Shown here one piece after another: positions 59,285 through 64,000 of a stretch of 64,000 nt of DNA (position 1 is its first letter; the number at the start of each line of letters is the position of its first letter). Below the pieces are notes generated by a model. The model was given only the letters and a program-made list of their open reading frames with translations, had not been told where the DNA came from and made no database searches. Source of the stretch: Membranipora membranacea (lineage: Eukaryota > Bryozoa > Gymnolaemata > Cheilostomatida > Membraniporidae); the NCBI GenBank assembly GCA_914767715.1, contig OU612068.1, positions 8,494,001 through 8,558,000 of the forward strand. The letters are read 5' to 3'. Position numbers and translations under genes: made by a program.

Positions 59285-59589
59285 AGGACTACCATGTTTC
59301 CAAGCAAATTGGTAAATATATGTGTACATAGGTAAATCAGGCCCTAGTGGAGGAAGTCTCCCCCACCCCAGTAGTTGTTGAGGCATTAACTTCTTTCAGA
59401 CAACTCCACTTTTGCCATGCACAACATGTGTCTGCCTTGCCTGAGTACCCCTCCTCAACCCCAGTGATTGTTGAGTTGTTATTTTTTCTTAGACCACTCT
59501 GGCCATGCACAAGAAGTGCACCGCATTGGGCTTGCAAGCAAAAAAGCACTGGTCTAATACAAAGCCTGAGTCTTTTTGTTCTTTGTCTT

Positions 59590-59715
59590 AGTTTTCTTCC
59601 TTTTTTATGTGGATGATGAGATTGTTTTTGTGGTTCGTCATCACCATATGCATAGTTGTCTATGATCAGCTGTGCCAGTGTCAGTGAGTTGTCTCTTTCA
59701 ATCCCTGATTGCACA
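59590..59715 (-). pseudogene. Transmembrane/tail module, minus cluster copy 3
   Basis: The minus frame NYAYGDDEPQKQSHHPHKKG matches the acidic tyrosine motif of the receptor tail exon. The membrane helix has decayed. Confidence 0.45.
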
Positions 59716-59911
59716 TTTTATTATGTTCGCTGCTGATGTTAAATCATTGTTTATTACCTCGGGCGTTTCCATTAGTGAAGTGTATCGATAATATTGTATC
59801 CAAAAAAAATTTTCTCTAAAAATCGACAAGGGTTAAATATGTTTTTTTTAAAATCTACAAGGGTTGTATTCTTTTAGGAGACTGTGCAATCTTCGGCATC
59901 TTGTTGTCACG

Positions 59912-60470
59912 CTAAGCAAGGTTATGTGGTCCCATAGCATTATTGACCATGCAATGTGTGTCGTCTGCGATAAAAAATGGTACTTCTTTGATACTTCCTA
60001 TTAGTTTTGTTACAGTGCTGCTCTGTTGCATTACTTTGCTGGTTGAAGACTTTCCAAACAGAAAGCCATTAGTTGAGAACAGAATAGACCATTCTCTCAT
60101 CTTACAACTGGATGCAAACTTTGTAAAGCAGTTGGTGCTTTGCCTGCAGATTTCTCTGATGATAGTGACAATATCAAGCCCTCTAATCTCTCTCCAGATA
60201 TCATCATCATTGCAATGTTGTCAACTTTTTCTTATACTACAATGACAATGTTTTTTTCGGGTTAAACTGGTATATTATTATGGAGAGAAATTGCTGTGCC
60301 CAATTTAACTGTGGCCACATGGCATTTTGTGATCGTGTAATGTGGCAGCATATGAACTATGCTGGGGTGCTTATGGTACTGCCATCCTTTTGTTATGTAT
60401 TCACGGAGAGGTATCTCCAACAAATAGATCCTGTAATTTTTTCTCCAACACATTGATTCTGACCAAAGCA
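59912..60470 (-). pseudogene. Unknown-domain and coiled-coil segment, minus cluster
   Basis: An inverted relative of 24470-25020: STNCFTKFASSCKMREWSIL, NGFLFGKSSTSKVMQQSSTV and FFIADDT are conserved in a continuous frame (59912-60160), preceded by a degenerate coil (VLEKKLQDL) at ~60430. Protein-level conservation in both copies supports a former coding sequence. Confidence 0.45.
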
Positions 60471-60762
60471 TTCTAGAGATTGTCTCTGTATGGCCTCAAT
60501 TATTATTTTTTTGTGGTGGAACGCAATGATTTATGTGATTTCGGATACTGGTTTTGTTTTTCTTCCCCAATCCCCATCCGCAGGTATTAACTTTCTGCAT
60601 CTTCAAAGCAATATTTCATGTTGCTTGCTTCGTGTTCGCTATTGCCGCTAGCTTACAATGCTACCATCTTGTTTCTGTTTAGGTATGTTGTGTTCATGAT
60701 AGGCTGTCCTAGACAGCATCACTGAGCGCTCTGTGAACTCTGCTCTTCTTGACAAGCCTTCA

Positions 60763-61010
60763 TGATTGAGAAGAAGGTTGATTATAATCGGATGTCATAC
60801 CACACGCCACATCCCGAAGCATGGGCGGCGAAATATTATTTTTGCCATAATAGCAAGGCCGCAATGTCTGCGCCAGTTTTGCTCTCAGTTTGCAGGCAGG
60901 TCGGAGGACACCTGGGGGCCAACCAAACCCCAGTAGAAGATAGACTGCAGTTGGTTTCGAACCCACGACCTTCATCACTTGCGTGTTGAAGACGGCGCTC
61001 TAACAGCGTC
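60763..61010 (-). mobile_element. Second tRNA-derived SINE-like insertion
   Basis: The relative on the plus strand (~23640-23665) lacks ~250 bp present here. On the minus strand a tRNA-like B box GGTTCGAAACC (60953-60964) follows GTCGTGG, with an A-box-like TGACGCTGTTAGAGCGCC about 40 bp upstream that overlaps the insertion edge. No clear target-site duplication. Confidence 0.5.
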
Positions 61011-61282
61011 ACCAATTGTTGCTGCTGTTGAGTTAGTTTTTCCGGTTATGGCTGATTGGTTTTGCATTGCCAGGGTCGTTGTTCTGCCCTCTTACACTGA
61101 GCTCAGCATAAATGTTTGTTTCCCCTAGCAATAGGTCCAACTACTGCAGTCTCCATTCTTAAACCAGCTTCCATTCCCCATAATCTTGATCCTGGTCTTT
61201 TCAATCAGTTTTATCAGTTGTGAACAAACCATGCTTTAATATAAATGAGGTTCAACAACTGCTGTGTCCATTCATTAGCAAG

Positions 61283-61500
61283 CTACAGACCCTCCAAATC
61301 CTCCAGACTTTTGATATATGTTAGCCTTTGATCTTGGTTTTCTTGCCCTTTTTTTTTATCTTTTTCTGTATTTTTTTCACCTTTTTTTATGTGGAGAATG
61401 AGAAGAATTTGTGGTTCATCATCATACGCATAGTTGTCTTTGTTGCCGCTATCCAGGCAAAATATCAGAATGACTGATAGCACCTAAATTAAGTTTAAAT
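61283..61500 (-). pseudogene. Transmembrane/tail module, minus cluster copy 2
   Basis: Minus frame LSVILIFCLDSGNKDNYAYD, then DEPQ, a Lys/Glu-rich stretch, and YIKSLEDLEGL. It corresponds to the membrane helix end, the acidic Tyr motif and the SLEDL tail motif of the 63374 copy. Confidence 0.5.
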
Positions 61501-61510
61501 GAGGGGGAGA

Positions 61511-62270
61511 TAATAGCAAAGGAGCACAAGTCACTGAGATAAATATAAAAGCATATACATTATACAGAAAGTAATACAATAGGATAGTTTTTAACACTTT
61601 TCTTGGCAATCCTCATTATATTAATAGTAAAATGTTTTCCAAATTGTGCCAAAAGGGTTAAAGTGCAACAAACCATGAAAATCAGTATTAAACGATAGTA
61701 AATTTTATAGTATTGATCTAGGCTGCTGTGCTTATAGTCCCAGTTTAACGTTCATTAGTAATGAAAAAAAGATATAAATGAAATTTAACAACTTACTGTA
61801 GTCTTCATTCCAAGGCCAGCTTCAGACCTTCCACAACCACAACCATTATTTCATTATTGAAATGTCTTCCAAATATCGGCAAAAAAACCCGAAAATAACA
61901 AAAGCGATAAAATCAGAATGAAACAAAAGTAAATTTGATTGAATTTATCCTGAAGAAGGTCCGTCATGTATCAAAAAAAGACAAAATATCTGTGCTCTAA
62001 AAAAAAACAAAATAACTTAGATTATGATATCATAGGATGTGCAGAGGCTAAATTTGCAGAGCTTTAGAGAACATAATAATGTCATGTTACAATTGAATTA
62101 AAAATTAGTGAATAATCCCTGATTTGAAAGATGTAACTTTGCTCAACTAGCTTATTGATAAAGGTAAAATATTAAAAGAAAAATGATCGCAATATTTAGT
62201 AATTTAGTACTATTAATTTATCACAATTATGCATTTCAAACAATATTAGGCCCACACGGGCGGCACGAAA
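61511..62270. repeat. Non-coding repeat shared with 22190-22400, 23000-23270, 24150-24470 and 63710-64000
   Basis: Blocks such as AGAGCTTTAGAGA, GAAAGATGTAACTTTGCTCA and CATAGGACTGTGCAGAGGC-like recur in opposite orientation in the plus cluster, marking the intron-like spacers of the duplicated family. Confidence 0.55.
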
Positions 62271-62274
62271 CAGA

Positions 62275-62732
62275 GAGGTAAAAGCATCCAGTTGTCCTCC
62301 ATTGTCCCGCAGTAGCCGCTGCAAACCAGTGTGGAACACATTGATGATTGCCACAGGAACACTCTACGGCTGAATATAGACCAGATTATTCACCTGGATG
62401 TTTGATAATCCCGGCATGGTGGATAGCTGTGCAATTGATTATAAGGATCGGTTCTCGACATCATTTGCCAGCAACTTCTTAAGTGAATCAATTGTATTTA
62501 CCCTAGCGACACTGATTGTGTCTTTTCTAAAATTCACTCTCACGATAGCCCAGCCTCATTCTTAATAGGTCTGGCTGGGCTGTATCTGTCCACTTTTCCA
62601 GCCTCTCACTCATTATAACCTGATAGGGCTTTGCACCCTGCCCATCTTTGTCTGGAGTGACCGTCACTGTGATGAGGCCACTGGTCTGCAAAGTCATGCT
62701 CAATTTAGCGTGAATTGGCACCTCCAATATTT
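62275..62732 (-). pseudogene. Unrecognised exon family member, minus cluster
   Basis: The minus frame from the GTGCCAAT lead-in encodes HAKLSMTLQTSGLITVTVTP and KDGQGAKPYQVIMS, shifts frame at ~62540, and continues RKDTISVARVNTIDSLKKLL to a stop. It is the relative of 22470-22949. Unlike that copy the lead-in is open, so the two copies broke independently. Confidence 0.5.
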
Positions 62733-62734
62733 TC

Positions 62735-63370
62735 TCATCTCTTAGGGCAGGGTTGTATCAACTCCCTCCCCCCCTATCAGACCACATAGTGTGTCTATAT
62801 TCAAATTTTCTTTTGCTGGCCTGTTAAGTTCCCTAATGTTAAACTATGTCATTTTGTTGTTCACTAGCTTGGCTAGCTTTTGGCAGTTTTATTGCGCCAG
62901 CGATCGCATGTCATGCGATGCTAACATATGACAAACCCTGTGCATGCCAAGGCAGTTATCCTGCACGCCTTGTCTGAACTGTTTGTTTATGGATGCCCTA
63001 TGTGGTCCCCCCTCTTCTCCTGTTGCGCTGTAAAGCACACATGCAATTTATCATAGCTGCAGCCTTTAGTTGGAGACAATAGCGAAGTAGGGCAAGTCAC
63101 TGAGATAAAAAAGAAAAATGTATAAATTCGAAAGAATGTGAGGCAATGGAATTGCTTTTGGCAGTTTTTTCGGCAGACCTTTTTGTTTCATAGCGCATTT
63201 TTTCCAAATGATGTCAAAAGAGCAAAAGTAACATGAACAAAATTTTTTAGAGTGACACAATAGTATGTCACGTCTGGCATGCATCAATAAAGGTGAAAAT
63301 GAACAGAAAGAAAGATTTATAGCAATTTGTACGATTGTCATAGAAGCTCTGTTCATTTGAAATGATCTGC
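62735..63370. other. Spacer, nothing recognised
   Basis: Only a weak minus ORF (63066-63401) without motif or paralogue support. Confidence 0.35.
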
Positions 63371-63373
63371 TTA

Positions 63374-63650
63374 TTAGCTTTTTGATTTTAGTAGCTTGCA
63401 AGGCTGTCTCGGAACCCCCAAATCCTCCAAACTTATGCTGTGTGTAGGTTGTGGATCCAGGTCTTCTTCTAGAATTCTATGTGATTGCTTTTGTGGTTCA
63501 TCATCAGATGCATAGTAATCATTGCCTTTGAATTCCAAACAAGATATCAGGATCCCTGATAGCGTGGTTAAGACTACTAGTGCACAGACAGGCTTATAGT
63601 AATCATTGTCTTTGCATTCCAAACATGATCACTGATGGAGTGTAAATTAG
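63374..63650 (-). pseudogene. Transmembrane/tail module, minus cluster copy 1
   Basis: The best-preserved minus copy: the helix VCALVVLTTLSGILISCLEF is followed by KGNDYYASDDEPQKQSH and THSISLEDLGVPRQP. The end of the helix and the NDYY motif occur twice (ECKDNDYYK just before), a small internal duplication. A stop precedes the frame. Homologous to the intact exon 37969-38334. Confidence 0.55.
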
Positions 63651-64000
63651 CAGGTTAAAAGCGAAGGAGCATTAGTCAGTAAGATAAATAAAAAAGAGTA
63701 AAGCAATTAATGGCATGGAACTGTATTTAACACATTTATTAGCAATCCTTTCATATTGCAATAGTTAAATGTTTTCCACAGAGTGTCAAAAAATGCACAA
63801 CGACATAAACATTCGAACAGAACAATAATAAATTTTATAGAATTTATCCAGAATAAGGTCAGTCATGTCACTATAAAAGACAAAATATCTGTGAGCTTAA
63901 AAAGCGAAATAACTTGGGTGTTGTTATCATAGGACTTTGCAGAGGCTCAATTTGCAGAGCTTTAGAGATAAAAAAATGTAATATTACAATTGAAACAAAG

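Noticed and set aside
60953-61020. Functional tRNA gene
   Set aside because: B and A box-like sequences exist, but no complete cloverleaf could be formed; better explained as a SINE head.

Overview
This window is eukaryotic nuclear DNA, most likely from an invertebrate animal. It is AT-rich, coding sequence occurs as short exons bounded by GT-AG splice sites, and it is packed with animal-type transposable elements: Ty3/gypsy retrotransposons, tRNA-derived SINEs, a LINE, and hAT-like, PIF/Harbinger and P-element relatives. I cannot name the species; a sponge, cnidarian or mollusc would all fit. Everything here was read by eye, so repeat boundaries are approximate unless a target-site duplication or splice site fixes them.

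Layout. (1) 1-5023 is copy A of a large segmental duplication (copy B, same orientation, 46016-51775). It carries minus-strand exons of an unrecognised gene; copy A's exons are mostly open, while two of copy B's carry in-frame stops. (2) 5026-11043 (perhaps to ~12300) is an old, frameshifted plus-strand gypsy element with a roughly 1 kb 5' LTR, followed by an unusual tyrosine-repeat and zinc-finger coding stretch. (3) 13930-16236 and 35925-39535 are a second duplicated pair. The later copy holds two intact, phase-matched exons of a single-pass membrane protein with a tyrosine-rich tail; the earlier copy is a pseudogene, and a third fragment lies at 29078-29324. (4) 16236-21480 holds degenerate coding blocks: an RNase H1 N-terminal/viroplasmin-like domain, a coiled-coil ORF, a YqaJ-type exonuclease split by a 999-bp hAT-like insertion, and a transposase-like block. 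(5) 21640-25150 (+) and 59910-62735 (-) are inverted relatives of one multi-part, largely broken gene family, with a further transmembrane module at 63374-63650. (6) 25353-26670 is a PIF/Harbinger relic, 32690-33850 a P-element/THAP9-like relic, 34700-35760 a LINE reverse transcriptase relic, and 36511-36784 a SINE with perfect target-site duplications. (7) 41880-45580 is an array of ~1.3 kb repeats. (8) 54321-59284 is a full-length gypsy element on the minus strand with one 1404-codon gag-pol ORF, LTRs that look identical, and 5-bp target-site duplications. It sits inside a repeat whose inverted relative at 31590-32560 preserves the empty target site.

Working picture: a lineage-specific family of membrane proteins with tyrosine-motif tails has been repeatedly duplicated, inverted and eroded here, with transposons inserting into the copies. 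Comparing paralogues inside the window lets several insertions be dated relative to the duplications and their original target sites read directly.
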